Below, piece by piece: positions 16,553 through 29,177 of a stretch of 64,000 nt of DNA. The stretch comes from Serratia nevei. Its GTDB lineage: Bacteria; Pseudomonadota; Gammaproteobacteria; Enterobacterales; Enterobacteriaceae. The notes below the pieces were generated by a model, which saw nothing but the letters and a program-made list of their open reading frames with translations, had not been told where the DNA came from and did not search any database. The translations under genes and the position numbers were made by a program. The stretch spans positions 186,001 through 250,000 of the forward strand of contig NZ_JAMYWQ010000002.1 in assembly GCF_024160145.1 (NCBI RefSeq), written 5' to 3'. How positions within the stretch are numbered: position 1 is the stretch's first letter; every line of letters starts with the position of its first letter.

Positions 16553-19500
16553 ATGAACGTGCTCATCGCTTCACCCTATACCCACACGTTTTGGAATGAG
16601 TACGTGCTCAATCCACACTCCTGCGAGTACAACCTGGTGTTGGATCAGACGATTGAGGGCGAGTTGGACGTCGACCGATTGCGCGCGGCGATCGACGGGG
16701 TTTGCCGGGATTATATTCTGTTTCACCACGTTTTGGATGACAGTTCCTCGCCACTGCGCTGGGTAAAGACGGCGAAAAAAATTGCGTTGGAAACGCTCGA
16801 TGCCGATTGCGATGTCGGTAAGCTAATCAACACGCCGTTCGATCTGCGGGAAGGGCCGCTGTGCCGCTTCTACCTGATTGAGCTGGCCCCTCAACGCTAT
16901 AACCTGATCATCGTCGTTCATCACATCCTGATCGACGGCCTGTCGGGGCATGAGTTCTACAGCGCCGTTTCCGACTATTACAATCGCGGCGCGGCGATGA
17001 CGCCGCCGCAGGCGGATGAAGCGGACATCTGCACATTGTACCGGCGCTATGAGGCGGATATCGCGAGGTTGAAGCACGAGTTCGGTTCAGCGTCATTCTG
17101 GGGTGAACTGCTGGCTGAATGCGCTCCGCGCGTGGCGTTGCCTTATCTCCCCGGCGCAACCCCCGAAGCGTCCGGCGCCGGTGAAGTGCGCTTTAGGTTA
17201 CCGTTCGCCGAGTGGCAAGCGCTGAAATCCGGCGTCAGGTATGCCAATCCTTTCCTGATATTCAAAACGCTGTGGGCGTTGCTGATCGCCCGCCAATCCG
17301 CGCAGGAAACGGTGCATATCGGGTATCCCGTCGCGCCGGAGGGCGGCAAGGCGCTGTTCTTCGGCGCACAGGTCAATACCGCCGTGTTCCCCTTGACCCT
17401 TGCCCCGGAGGCTACGTTCAATCAGCTGTACCGCGCGACGCTGGCCTACAGCAAAGCGCTCAGGGCGGCAGGCAAGCTGCGGCACAGCCAGTTACCGGTT
17501 TATGACATGCTGAGCCTCAGCCCGGTGCGCCAGCTGAACGTCAATTTTACCCAGGCTTACCTGAAAGATGCGCCGCTGGCGCTCGACGGTTGTCGCATCG
17601 GCGTCAATCATCGCTTCAACGTCGATCTGGCCGGTTCGGAGCTGCTGCTGGAGTATCAGCCTACCGAGCAGGCCTTTGAGTTTCGCCTGCGTTACCGCCC
17701 CGATTTGTTCGACGCGACCCAGATGACGGAGATGGCGGAGCAGTATCTCTGGCTGTTGCAGCGCACGTTAACCGAACCGGACGCGCCGATTGCCGCTTGG
17801 CCGCAGCTGACGGCGCAACAGGTTTTACGCTGCCGCGACGCCTGGGAGAGCGGGCCTGCAACGGCCGACGCGGAAGCGACGCTGCTCGAGGGCCTGGCCA
17901 GACAGGTGCGCCGCCACCCGGAGCGCATCGCCCTGACCGACGCCAAAGGTTCGCTCAGTTACCGCCAACTGGCGCAGCGCAGCGATCGCCTGGCGCTGTG
18001 GCTGCGGGCGGAATATCAACGGCTGCGCGGTGTGGATATGCCGCCGGAGACGTTGATCCCGCTGTATTTGCAGCGCAGCGCGGAGGCGGTGGTGGCGATG
18101 CTGGCCATCATGAAGGCCGGCGGTGCCTATGTGCCGCTGGATCCTGCCGCGCCGGCGCAGCGGCTGGATTATATCCTGCAAGAGGTGAACAGCCCGATCG
18201 TCTTGACCGAAAAGGCATTGCAGGCGGCGGCGCAGCGATTGGCGCCGGACGGTCTTTGCCTGTCGGCGGATGAACCGCTCGTCGACGCGGATGCCGCAGC
18301 CTTGCCGAGTGTGGATGCCCGGCAGTTGGCCTACGTGATTTACACTTCCGGCACTACCGGGCGGCCGAAAGGCACGTTGTGCGAACACCGGGGCGCCGCC
18401 AATATGGTGCGGGGCCATACGCAGCGTTTGTTGCGCAATGAGCCGGATGCGCTCAACTGCCTGCAGTTTGCGTCGTTGGCGTTTGACGCGCACGTCTTCG
18501 AAGTGTTCGTGGCCCTGGACAACGGTCACCGGTTGTTCATCGCGAGCGAAGCGCAGCGGCGGGATCCGGTGTTGTTGTGCGAACAGATGGCGGCCTGGGG
18601 CATCGAGGCCTGCTTCCTGCCGCCGGCGCTGCTTGGCACCTTGCCTGAACTTCCGGCTTCGGTGCGCTATCTCGCGACCGGCGGTGAGGCGACCGCGCAA
18701 GGGGCGCTCGACCATTACCTGGCCTGCGGCATGCAGGTCGCGAATATGTATGGCCCGACCGAGGCCTCGGTCAGCGCCAGCCTGAATATCTATCGCCGCA
18801 ACGGCGCGCGCAATATCGGCCATGCCATCGTCAATATGCATTGTTATGTTGTTGACGAGAAAGATAATTTACTGCCATTGGGCGTGGAGGGCGAGCTGTG
18901 CCTGGCCGGCGTGGGGTTGGCGCGGGGATACCTGAACCTGCCGGCGCTGACGGCGTCCACGTTCGTTGCCAACCCTTTTGAACTGCGTGAACCGTACCGG
19001 CGTTTGTACCGCACCGGCGACAGGGTGCGGCGCCTGGCCGACGGCGGTCTGGAGTATCTCGGGCGGCACGATCAGCAAATCAAGATCAACGGCTATCGCA
19101 TCGAATTGGGCGAAATAGAAATGCAGCTGCGCGCGCTGCCTGAGGTGGCCGAGGCGGTAGTGACTCTGCGTCCCGGCACGACGGATCAACTGGCGGCCTG
19201 GTATGTACCGCAAGCTGGCGCGGAGCCGGAGGCCGGCGACATCTTGCAACGCCTGGCGGCGCAGCTGCCGCACTACATGTTGCCGTCGGCGATGCGGGCG
19301 CTGGCGGCGCTGCCGCTGACGGTAAGCCGCAAGGTCGATTACCGGGCATTGCCGGAACCGCTGCCGGTCGAACCGCAAACGGCGTTTCGCCGGCCGGGCA
19401 CGCCGCTGGAGACTCACCTGTCGGCGCTGTTCCATCGGCTGCTGGGTGGCAATGTCGGCGTGGACGACAACTTCTTCCGCCTCGGCGGCAACTCCATTAT

Positions 19501-22500
19501 GGCCATCAGGCTGTGCCACGAAGTGAATAAACTGCCGGGGGCAAAGATCTCGGTGCTGACGTTGAATCAGCATCCGACGGTGGCCGCGTTGAGCGAGCAC
19601 ATCGCCGGCCAACGGCAGGCGCCGCCGGATGAGCTGCCCATCCTCCCCGGCGGGCTGCGGGAGGCGCCGCTATCGCTTCAGCAGTCGCGGTTGTGGTTTG
19701 TTCAGCAACTGTCGGTGAATGCCACGCATTATCTGTCGCCGGTGCTGCTGCGGCTGTCGCCGGAAATCGATGACGAACGCTTTGCGGCGTGTCTGCAGGC
19801 GATCGTCGAGCGCCACCAGATCTTGCGTAGTCTGATCCGCCAGAATGATCGGGGCGAAGCCAGTCAGTGGGTCAGCGACACCGTGCTGCCGGTACCTTTG
19901 CTGACGCTGAGCGCCGATGAATTTGACGCTGCGCTGACGCAAGCCTGCAGCCAGCCGATGGATTTGACGCGCGAGCTGCCGCTGTGCGCCACGCGCTACC
20001 GTTACCGCGATGCGGCGGATCGGGAAACGACCGTTTGCCTGTTGGTGTTCCATCACATCGTCTTTGACGGCTGGTCGCTTGAGGTGCTGTTGCAGGAACT
20101 GGACGCGCGCTATCGGGGAGAGTGGCGCGCGCCGACGGAGCCGGCGTTGCAATACCTCGACTATGCGTGCTGGCAACAAGCGCCGGAAAATGTGCAGCGC
20201 CGGGCGGACGAATTGGCCTTTTGGCGGCAAGCGCTGGCAGGTTGCCAACAACTCGATCTGCCGTTGGACTTTTTGCGGCCGGCGGTGTTCGACGAGCGCG
20301 GCGACAACAGCGAAGTGCCGTTGCCGGCGGCGCTGGTGAAGGCGCTGGATGCGCTGGCGCGCAGAGAGGGGGTGACGCTGCATGCGGTGATGCTGGCGGG
20401 GTTCATGCTGCTGCTGTCCCGCTACAGCGGGCAGAACGATGTCATGGTCGGCACGCCGCTGGCGAACCGTAATCGCCCTGAGCTGGAGGACTTGATTGGG
20501 TTCTTCGTCAATACGCTGCCTTTACGCCGGCAGCTCGATCCGCGTCATCGCGTCGCCGAGTTTGTGCGGCAGGTTGCGGCCACGACGCTGCAGGCGCAGC
20601 AGCATCAGACGCTGTCGCTGGAAGCGCTGGTGGACGACCTGGCGCTGCCGCGCGATTTTTCGCGCCACCCGCTGTTCCAGGTCATGTTCGCGCTGGAGAG
20701 CGAGGGGGGCGCACAGGCGCGCCCGGATTGGCTGTCGGTGATCGATCTGAGCGCTTATGAGCGCACCGCCAAGTTTGATCTCACGCTCACGCTGACGCCA
20801 CAGGGGGAGCAGATGTGCGCGCGCTTCAACTTCGCTTCGGCGCTGTTCAGCAAAGCATCGATGGATCGGCTGGCCGGCTACTATCTCGCCGTATTGCAGC
20901 AGATGGCCTGCCACGACGACTGGCCGCTGGAAAATATCCGTCTGCAACCGCAAAGCCAGGCGCTGCCAACGGCGCCTGCTTTCGGCTATGCGTTTGAGCG
21001 CAGCCTGCAACAGGATTTCGTACAGCATGCGCGACGCAATCCGCAGGCCGTGGCGGTTGTCGACGAGCAGGGGGCGATGACTTACGGCGAGCTGCACGAG
21101 GCGGCGCTGACGCTGGCCACTCAGCTGCGCGTGCAAGGACGGATGACCGGCGACGCCATCGCCGTCATCGCCGACAAAGGGCGCCGGCAGCCGGTAGCCC
21201 TGCTGGCGGCGCTGATGTGCGGTAAGGCGTTCTTGCCGATGGAGGCGGCATGGCCACCGCAGCGGCGGCTGAAAGTGATGGCGCAGGCCGGCATCAATAC
21301 GCTGCTCAGCGATGCACCCTGGGCCTGCGCCGAGATCAACCTGATCGAACTGAATGCCGCAGGGTTGGCGGCGCAGCTGCCGCTGCCGGAGCAGCGCCTG
21401 CCGGCGCTGGATGCCGGGCCTGACAGCCTGGCCTATATCATTTTCACCTCAGGATCGACCGGCACACCGAAAGGCGTGGCGATCGAACATCGCAGCGCGG
21501 TGAATATGCTGGAAGGTGTGCGGCGGTATTTCGGCCTCAACGAGCGGGATCGCAGCCTGGCGCTCAGCGCGTTGAGCTTCGATCTGGCGATCTTCGACAT
21601 TTTCAGCCCGCTGAGCGCCGGCGGTGCGGTCGTGATGCCGGCCGAACGGGACAGGAACAATCCGCAGGCCTGGTATCAATTGATGATGGCTCATCGGGTG
21701 ACGCAATGGCTGAGCGCACCGGCGCTGATGGAGCTGTTGCTGGATTATGTGAACGGCGCGGGGTTAACGGCAGGGCCCGCACCGGCGCTGCGTGCGGTGA
21801 TGGTGGGAGGGGACTGGATCGCCACCTCGCTGCCGGAGCGTTGCCTGGCCTGGGCGCCGCACGGCCGTTTTTGCAGCGCCGGCGGCGCTACGGAGGCGGC
21901 GATCTTCACCATGCTGTACGAGGTCCCGCGCGGTCAGAACATTCGGTCGGTCAGCATTCCTTACGGCAAACCGTTGCCGCACCAGCGTTGCTATATCCTG
22001 GACGCCGGGGGACGGCCCGCCGCGCCGGGGGTGCGAGGGGAGATCTATCTGGCGGGTGAGGGGCTGGCGCGCGGGTATTACGGCGATCCGCAACGCACCG
22101 CCGAGAGTTTCTTCTGGCATGACGAGCTGCAGGAGCGGGTGTACCGCACCGGCGACGCGGGCCGATGGCTGGAGGATGGCAACGTGGAGTTCATGGGGCG
22201 CCTCGATCAGCAGATCAAGCTGAACGGCTATCGCATCGAACTGGGGGAGATAGAACATGCGGTGCTCGCCTATCCGGGCGTGACCGCCTGTTGCTGCGTG
22301 CTCGTCACGCAACCGCAGCCCTGCCTGGCCGCGTACTACGTTGCCGATGAGACGATCGCCCCCCAGGCGCTGGCTCAGCACTTGAGCAGCCAACTGCCTC
22401 CGTACATGGTGCCGCAGGCGCTGATGCAGCTGGCGCAGCTGCCGCTGACCGAAAACGGCAAGATAGCGCGGCAGGCCTTGCCGCAGCCGGAAAGGGCGGC

Positions 22501-25500
22501 GCGTGAGTTCGTCGCGGCGCAGGGCGAATGGGAGAACGCCTGTCTGGCGGTGTGGCGCGATTTGCTGCAGCGGCAGGATATCGGCGTGGAGGACAACTTC
22601 TTCTCGCTGGGGGGCAACTCTCTTCTGGCTATTCAGGCCTGTTATCAGATCGGCCGGCGGCTCGCGCGTGAGGTAACGCTGAGCGAGCTGGGGCGGTTCC
22701 CGACGATCCGTTCGCTGTGTCGTGCATTGCAGCAACAGGAGCAGGGCACCGCGCCGGTGTCGATCCCGCCGCTGCGGCAACGCGAGTATCCGCTCTCTTC
22801 TTCACAGCTGCAGCTGTGGTTTATCGAGAATCTGAACGGCGGTGGCAATCTTTACCATGTGCCGATGCTGTTCCGTCTCGGCGACGAGGTGTGTCTGGCG
22901 GCTTACGAGCGCAGTTTGCAGGCGGTCGTCGCCCGGCATCAGGTTTTACACAGCCTGATTGTTCAGATGCCCTCCCAAAGCGCCATCGCCCGCGCCTGTG
23001 AACTGACGCTTTCGCTGGAGCGCGTGACGCTGGAGGCGGCGCACTGGCCGGACAGGCTGCGGCAGGATATCGACCGGCCGTTCGCGCTGGGGGCGGAATT
23101 GCCGATCAGGGCGGCCGTTTATCGGGTTGCGCAGCCGGATGGCGGGTGGGTGAATTACAGCCTGATTCTGGTGCATCACCTGGCGTTTGACGGCTGGTCG
23201 CAGCCGGTGCTGTTGCAGGAGCTGGACGTGCTGTATCAGGCGCAGCGGCAGGGGCGAGAGGCCGGGCTGGCGGCGTTGCCGTTGCATTATGGCGACTATG
23301 CCGTCTGGCAGCGGCGCTGGCTGGATTCCGCTCAGGCGGATGAGGCGAAAGCGTATTGGCGTCATGCCCTGGCGGGGTGGCAGGCGCTGGAAATGCCGCT
23401 TGATTTCGTGCGGCCGGCTCGCTTCGACCATCGTGGCGCCAACCACGTCATCGCGCTGCCGGAGGCGCTGGTGGCGCAGGCGGCGCAGTTCGCCCGGCGG
23501 CAGGGCGTCACGCCGTTTGCGCTGTATCTTGCGGCCTTTAATTTGCTGCTCGGTTACTTCAGCGGCCAGCAAGATATTCTGGTCGGTACGCCGGTCGCCA
23601 ACCGGCCGGTGGCAGAGACCCGCTCAGCGATCGGATTCTTCGTCAATACGCTGCCGCTACGCTCGCAAATAGACGATGCGGCGTCGTTGAACGATTATGT
23701 GCATCGCGTCTTTGACGGCGTGCTGCAGGCGCAGCGGCATCAGAATTTGCCGTTGGATCAGCTGATCGAGCTGCTGCAGGTGCCGCGCGATCTGTCGCGC
23801 CATCCGCTGTTCCAGGCGCTGTTCGCGCTGGAGGAGGTGGGGGCCGCGCCGGCCTGGCTGGCGCCGCAGGATCTGCTGGCGCACTACCAGGCGGCCAAAT
23901 TCGATTTGACGCTGAGCATCCAGTCGGCGCCGCAGGGCGGGCGGGCGATCTTCAACTATGCCACCGCGATGTTTGCACCGGCTACGCTGGCGCTGCTGGG
24001 GGAGTATTATCTGACGATCCTCACGCAGATCGTCAATCACGGGGAGCAGCGCGTCAGCCAGTTGGCGCTGATCTCGGAGAGTGAAATGGCGCGGCAGCGC
24101 GCCTTTCATCAATCCTGTCCGCCGGCCTACGATTTCGAACGCGCCATCCATCATGACTTCATCCGTCAGGCTGAGCGCGATCCGCAGCGGGTGGCGATCG
24201 TCGATGAATGGGGCGAGCTGAGCTACGGTGAGCTGTATCGGCGGGCGCTGACGCTGTCGTTGCAGCTGCGTGAGCACGCGGACATGCGCGCCGAGACCAT
24301 CGCGGTGATGGTGGACAAAGGGCGGGCGCAAATCATTGCGGTGCTGGCGATCCTGATGGCCGGCAAGGCCTATTTGCCGCTGGACGGCGCCTGGCCGGAA
24401 CGCCGCCGCCTGGATATCGTCGCGCAGTCGCAGACCCGGGTGATTCTGAGCAGCCGGGAGTGGGGGGCCAGCGGCGAGGCCAGGCTGTTGACGATCGATC
24501 CGCAGGGGGCCGTCATGGCGTTACCGCCGGCTCCGCCGGGCGAGGCTGTTTTGCCGGCACCTTCCGCGCTGGCTTATGTGATCTTCACCTCCGGCTCTAC
24601 CGGCGCGCCGAAGGGGGTGGCGATAGAACATCGCGGCGCGGTGAACAGCATCATCGATACGTTGCACCAGCTGGAACTCGGCGCGGACGATCGCGGGTTG
24701 GCGCTCAGCGCGTTGAGTTTCGACATTTCGGTGTTCGATATTTTCGGCCTGCTGTCGGTGGGGGGCGCCATCGTGATGCCGTCCGAAACCGAACGCTACC
24801 AGCCTGAGGCCTGGCATCGGCTGTTGATGACCCAGGGCGTAACCTTCTGGAACTCCGCACCTTCGGTGATGACGCTGCTGGTGGAGCAGTTGGAGTCCGC
24901 CGCGTTGCAGGCGCAGTGGCCGCAGCTGCGCAATGTGGTGCTGGTGGGCGAGGTGATCTCCCGCCAACTGCCGGCGCGCATTCGCCAATGGCGGCCAGGG
25001 TGCCGGATCGTCAGCGCCGGGGGCGCGACCGAGAGCTCCATTTGGTCGATCCTGTACGACATCCCGGAAACGCCGATTCAGGCCCCCAGCGTGCCTTACG
25101 GCCAGGCGATGGCGCATCAGCGCTTTTACGTGCTGGATCGCCATCAGCGCGTGCTGCCGCCCTGCTTGCCGGGAGAGCAATACATCGGTGGGGCCGGCGT
25201 GGCGCGCGGCTATTACCGCAATCCGTCGCTGACCGATGAGAAATTCATCTACCATCCGGCGCTGGGGGAGCGGCTTTATCGCACCGGCGATGCCGGCCGC
25301 TATTTGCCGGACGGCAATCTGGAGTTCCTCGGCCGTATGGATTTTCAGGTGAAAATCAATGGCTATCGCGTTGAGCTAGGGGAGGTCGAGCAGTGTGCGC
25401 TGGCGTTCGGCGCGATCAAATCCTGCTGCGCCGTCGTGCTGTCGGAGGCGCATCGGCAGCGGCTGGCGCTGTATTACGTCAGCGAAGCACCGTTGGATGA

Positions 25501-26569
25501 ATCGGCGCTGCTGGCCTTTATGAGCGGGCAATTACCGTTGTACATGCTGCCTGCGGCGCTGATGCGGCTGGAAGCACTGCCGTACAACTCCAGCGGCAAA
25601 CTGGATCGCAAGGCGTTGCCTGCGCCGGCGGCGAGCGAACCGCAGGCCTATGTCGCTCCCGCGAACGAGCTGGAACAGCGGCTGTGCGCGCTGTGGCAGG
25701 CGGCGCTGCAGTGCGGGCCGGTCGGCATGACGGACGATTTCTTCCTGCTGGGCGGCACCTCGATCAAAGCGATTTCCCTGTGTGTCGGCATGAGCGAACT
25801 GATGGCCGCGCCGGTGCCGGTGGTGCAGCTGTTGCAAAGCCGCACCCTGAAAAACCTGCTGGCCGCCAACGGACGCCGCCTGGTCTTGCCGCTTACCCCT
25901 TGGACAGAGGGGGCGCCCGTTGTATGGATGATCCACCCGGCGCTGGTGGGAGCGGAGGCGTTTCACGCTTTCGCTCAGCCGTTGCGGGGGCGATTCAACT
26001 GCTATGGCGTCGATAACCATAACCTTTACCATCAACCGGCGATCGACTCGCTCGGCGATCTGGCCGAACGGTATCTGAACGACATGATCGCCGCCGGCCT
26101 GCTGCAAGACGCCGGGCCGGTGCGCATGCTCGGTTGGTCGCTGGGGGGCATCATCGCGCTGGAGATTGCCGCCCGCCTGGAGGCGCGCGGCTGCCGTAAC
26201 GTGCAGCTGTATCTGCTGGACAGTTTCTACCGGCAGGCCACGGCGGAGTTGCCTTTGGAGCAGCTGTTGCCGGCGCTCGGCATCGAGGGCGAGGCGGCAA
26301 GACGCGCCATGGCCGCAGGGCAGGCGGAACGACGGCTGTCTGAGGGGAAACTGAGCCGCAGGCTGCAAACCACGAAGGTGACGTTGTTCAAGGCGACGGA
26401 GGGTAACCCGCAGTTGCCGGAAGCGGTCACGGCGCCGCTGCTGGCGGTGGAAGATAATGGGCTTGGTGCCGCCTGCGATCGGCTGCAGGTCATCCCGCTG
26501 GCCTGTCACCACCATAACATCCTGCTGTGTGAGGAGGAGATCGGGCAAGCGCTCAACGATGACATTTGA
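16553..26569 (+). CDS. Trimodular non-ribosomal peptide synthetase (C-A-T-C-A-T-C-A-T-TE)
   Basis: 3338-residue assembly line that would join three residues and release the product itself. C1 with HHILIDG near 123; A1 (YTSGTTGRPKG near 597, YRTGD near 819); T1 with GGNS near 980; C2 with HHIVFDGWS near 1167; A2 (FTSGSTGTPKG near 1631); T2 near 2021; C3 with HHLAFDGWS near 2208; A3 near 2678; T3 with GGTS near 3068; TE with GWSLGG (Ser about 3196) and a late HHHN. All core motifs are present; no epimerase, methyltransferase or Cy domain. An intact C domain before the first A domain suggests acylation of residue 1, i.e. a lipopeptide. By manual alignment to GrsA the pocket codes read about DAFFLTMVSK, DLFLMGAIFK and DIFNVVAIWK. 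Ribosome site AAGGGA, 8 nt upstream. Product unknown to me. Confidence 0.93.
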   Translation: MNVLIASPYTHTFWNEYVLNPHSCEYNLVLDQTIEGELDVDRLRAAIDGVCRDYILFHHVLDDSSSPLRWVKTAKKIALETLDADCDVGKLINTPFDLREGPLCRFYLIELAPQRYNLIIVVHHILIDGLSGHEFYSAVSDYYNRGAAMTPPQADEADICTLYRRYEADIARLKHEFGSASFWGELLAECAPRVALPYLPGATPEASGAGEVRFRLPFAEWQALKSGVRYANPFLIFKTLWALLIARQSAQETVHIGYPVAPEGGKALFFGAQVNTAVFPLTLAPEATFNQLYRATLAYSKALRAAGKLRHSQLPVYDMLSLSPVRQLNVNFTQAYLKDAPLALDGCRIGVNHRFNVDLAGSELLLEYQPTEQAFEFRLRYRPDLFDATQMTEMAEQYLWLLQRTLTEPDAPIAAWPQLTAQQVLRCRDAWESGPATADAEATLLEGLARQVRRHPERIALTDAKGSLSYRQLAQRSDRLALWLRAEYQRLRGVDMPPETLIPLYLQRSAEAVVAMLAIMKAGGAYVPLDPAAPAQRLDYILQEVNSPIVLTEKALQAAAQRLAPDGLCLSADEPLVDADAAALPSVDARQLAYVIYTSGTTGRPKGTLCEHRGAANMVRGHTQRLLRNEPDALNCLQFASLAFDAHVFEVFVALDNGHRLFIASEAQRRDPVLLCEQMAAWGIEACFLPPALLGTLPELPASVRYLATGGEATAQGALDHYLACGMQVANMYGPTEASVSASLNIYRRNGARNIGHAIVNMHCYVVDEKDNLLPLGVEGELCLAGVGLARGYLNLPALTASTFVANPFELREPYRRLYRTGDRVRRLADGGLEYLGRHDQQIKINGYRIELGEIEMQLRALPEVAEAVVTLRPGTTDQLAAWYVPQAGAEPEAGDILQRLAAQLPHYMLPSAMRALAALPLTVSRKVDYRALPEPLPVEPQTAFRRPGTPLETHLSALFHRLLGGNVGVDDNFFRLGGNSIMAIRLCHEVNKLPGAKISVLTLNQHPTVAALSEHIAGQRQAPPDELPILPGGLREAPLSLQQSRLWFVQQLSVNATHYLSPVLLRLSPEIDDERFAACLQAIVERHQILRSLIRQNDRGEASQWVSDTVLPVPLLTLSADEFDAALTQACSQPMDLTRELPLCATRYRYRDAADRETTVCLLVFHHIVFDGWSLEVLLQELDARYRGEWRAPTEPALQYLDYACWQQAPENVQRRADELAFWRQALAGCQQLDLPLDFLRPAVFDERGDNSEVPLPAALVKALDALARREGVTLHAVMLAGFMLLLSRYSGQNDVMVGTPLANRNRPELEDLIGFFVNTLPLRRQLDPRHRVAEFVRQVAATTLQAQQHQTLSLEALVDDLALPRDFSRHPLFQVMFALESEGGAQARPDWLSVIDLSAYERTAKFDLTLTLTPQGEQMCARFNFASALFSKASMDRLAGYYLAVLQQMACHDDWPLENIRLQPQSQALPTAPAFGYAFERSLQQDFVQHARRNPQAVAVVDEQGAMTYGELHEAALTLATQLRVQGRMTGDAIAVIADKGRRQPVALLAALMCGKAFLPMEAAWPPQRRLKVMAQAGINTLLSDAPWACAEINLIELNAAGLAAQLPLPEQRLPALDAGPDSLAYIIFTSGSTGTPKGVAIEHRSAVNMLEGVRRYFGLNERDRSLALSALSFDLAIFDIFSPLSAGGAVVMPAERDRNNPQAWYQLMMAHRVTQWLSAPALMELLLDYVNGAGLTAGPAPALRAVMVGGDWIATSLPERCLAWAPHGRFCSAGGATEAAIFTMLYEVPRGQNIRSVSIPYGKPLPHQRCYILDAGGRPAAPGVRGEIYLAGEGLARGYYGDPQRTAESFFWHDELQERVYRTGDAGRWLEDGNVEFMGRLDQQIKLNGYRIELGEIEHAVLAYPGVTACCCVLVTQPQPCLAAYYVADETIAPQALAQHLSSQLPPYMVPQALMQLAQLPLTENGKIARQALPQPERAAREFVAAQGEWENACLAVWRDLLQRQDIGVEDNFFSLGGNSLLAIQACYQIGRRLAREVTLSELGRFPTIRSLCRALQQQEQGTAPVSIPPLRQREYPLSSSQLQLWFIENLNGGGNLYHVPMLFRLGDEVCLAAYERSLQAVVARHQVLHSLIVQMPSQSAIARACELTLSLERVTLEAAHWPDRLRQDIDRPFALGAELPIRAAVYRVAQPDGGWVNYSLILVHHLAFDGWSQPVLLQELDVLYQAQRQGREAGLAALPLHYGDYAVWQRRWLDSAQADEAKAYWRHALAGWQALEMPLDFVRPARFDHRGANHVIALPEALVAQAAQFARRQGVTPFALYLAAFNLLLGYFSGQQDILVGTPVANRPVAETRSAIGFFVNTLPLRSQIDDAASLNDYVHRVFDGVLQAQRHQNLPLDQLIELLQVPRDLSRHPLFQALFALEEVGAAPAWLAPQDLLAHYQAAKFDLTLSIQSAPQGGRAIFNYATAMFAPATLALLGEYYLTILTQIVNHGEQRVSQLALISESEMARQRAFHQSCPPAYDFERAIHHDFIRQAERDPQRVAIVDEWGELSYGELYRRALTLSLQLREHADMRAETIAVMVDKGRAQIIAVLAILMAGKAYLPLDGAWPERRRLDIVAQSQTRVILSSREWGASGEARLLTIDPQGAVMALPPAPPGEAVLPAPSALAYVIFTSGSTGAPKGVAIEHRGAVNSIIDTLHQLELGADDRGLALSALSFDISVFDIFGLLSVGGAIVMPSETERYQPEAWHRLLMTQGVTFWNSAPSVMTLLVEQLESAALQAQWPQLRNVVLVGEVISRQLPARIRQWRPGCRIVSAGGATESSIWSILYDIPETPIQAPSVPYGQAMAHQRFYVLDRHQRVLPPCLPGEQYIGGAGVARGYYRNPSLTDEKFIYHPALGERLYRTGDAGRYLPDGNLEFLGRMDFQVKINGYRVELGEVEQCALAFGAIKSCCAVVLSEAHRQRLALYYVSEAPLDESALLAFMSGQLPLYMLPAALMRLEALPYNSSGKLDRKALPAPAASEPQAYVAPANELEQRLCALWQAALQCGPVGMTDDFFLLGGTSIKAISLCVGMSELMAAPVPVVQLLQSRTLKNLLAANGRRLVLPLTPWTEGAPVVWMIHPALVGAEAFHAFAQPLRGRFNCYGVDNHNLYHQPAIDSLGDLAERYLNDMIAAGLLQDAGPVRMLGWSLGGIIALEIAARLEARGCRNVQLYLLDSFYRQATAELPLEQLLPALGIEGEAARRAMAAGQAERRLSEGKLSRRLQTTKVTLFKATEGNPQLPEAVTAPLLAVEDNGLGAACDRLQVIPLACHHHNILLCEEEIGQALNDDI

Positions 26570-28620
<2,051 letters not shown>

Positions 28621-28624
28621 TTAA

Positions 28625-28670
28625 TGAATTGAGCTCATAGCTCCTTGCGTATTTTACCCGCTAGTCGGCG
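28625..28670 (+). promoter_or_regulatory. LysR-type operator/promoter element, copy B (before cupin)
   Basis: T-N11-A motif (T28625 to A28637) around TGAGCTCA, then the 38-nt element 28633-28670 with blocks GCTCATA, GCGTATTTT, AGTC and GCG at the same spacing as copy A at 26582-26619. It ends 81 nt before the cupin start (79 nt for copy A), in the divergent gap between lysR and the cupin gene. Confidence 0.7.
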
Positions 28671-28751
28671 GAAAAACAGGGCGCTATCTTGGCATCACTG
28701 ACTCACGACTATCAGCGCCGGCTGTGAGAGCCGGCGCGGAGGACACTACAG

Positions 28752-29147
28752 ATGAAAATACAACGCAGCGGTTCGATCCCTTCACAGCGCGGTCCGGCGG
28801 ATTACTTCACCGGGCAGGTGCGCATCGATGCGCCGTTCGCCGGTGACGCGCCGGCCAGGGTGGGCGGTGCGACCGTCACCTTCGAACCCGGCGCCCGCAC
28901 CGCCTGGCATACCCATCCGCTCGGCCAGACGCTGATCGTCACCCAGGGGCGCGGCTGGATCCAGGTGTGGGGCGAGACCACGCAGGAAATGCACCCCGGC
29001 GATATCGTCTGGATCCCGGCAGGCGTCAAACACTGGCACGGCGCGACGCCGGACACCGCCATGAGCCATATCGCCATCGCCGAAGCCGTGGACGGTAGCC
29101 CGGTAACCTGGCTGGAGCCGGTCAGCGAGGCGGAGTATCGGCAATAA
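28752..29147 (+). CDS. Cupin-domain protein (carboxymuconolactone decarboxylase/mandelonitrile-lyase-like cupin)
   Basis: 131-residue single cupin. Metal-binding motif 1 is visible as [19 protein letters not shown] (His-x-His, then a Glu/Gln position) and motif 2 as [16 protein letters not shown]. The N-terminus ([15 protein letters not shown]) is typical of small cupins annotated as (R)-mandelonitrile lyase-like or quercetin dioxygenase-like proteins, often found next to aldo/keto reductases under LysR control. Divergent from lysR and likely regulated by it through the element at 28625-28670. The true substrate is unknown. Confidence 0.85.
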   Translation: MKIQRSGSIPSQRGPADYFTGQVRIDAPFAGDAPARVGGATVTFEPGARTAWHTHPLGQTLIVTQGRGWIQVWGETTQEMHPGDIVWIPAGVKHWHGATPDTAMSHIAIAEAVDGSPVTWLEPVSEAEYRQ

Positions 29148-29177
29148 GGCTGCTCAGGCCTGGTGGCTCTGCTGGCA

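Noticed and set aside
13883-26569. Reading the TonB receptor and NRPS as a siderophore synthesis and uptake pair.
   Set aside because: The receptor matches YncD/PqqU far better than any siderophore receptor, lies with gcd, and no Fur box or siderophore starter genes are seen by the NRPS.
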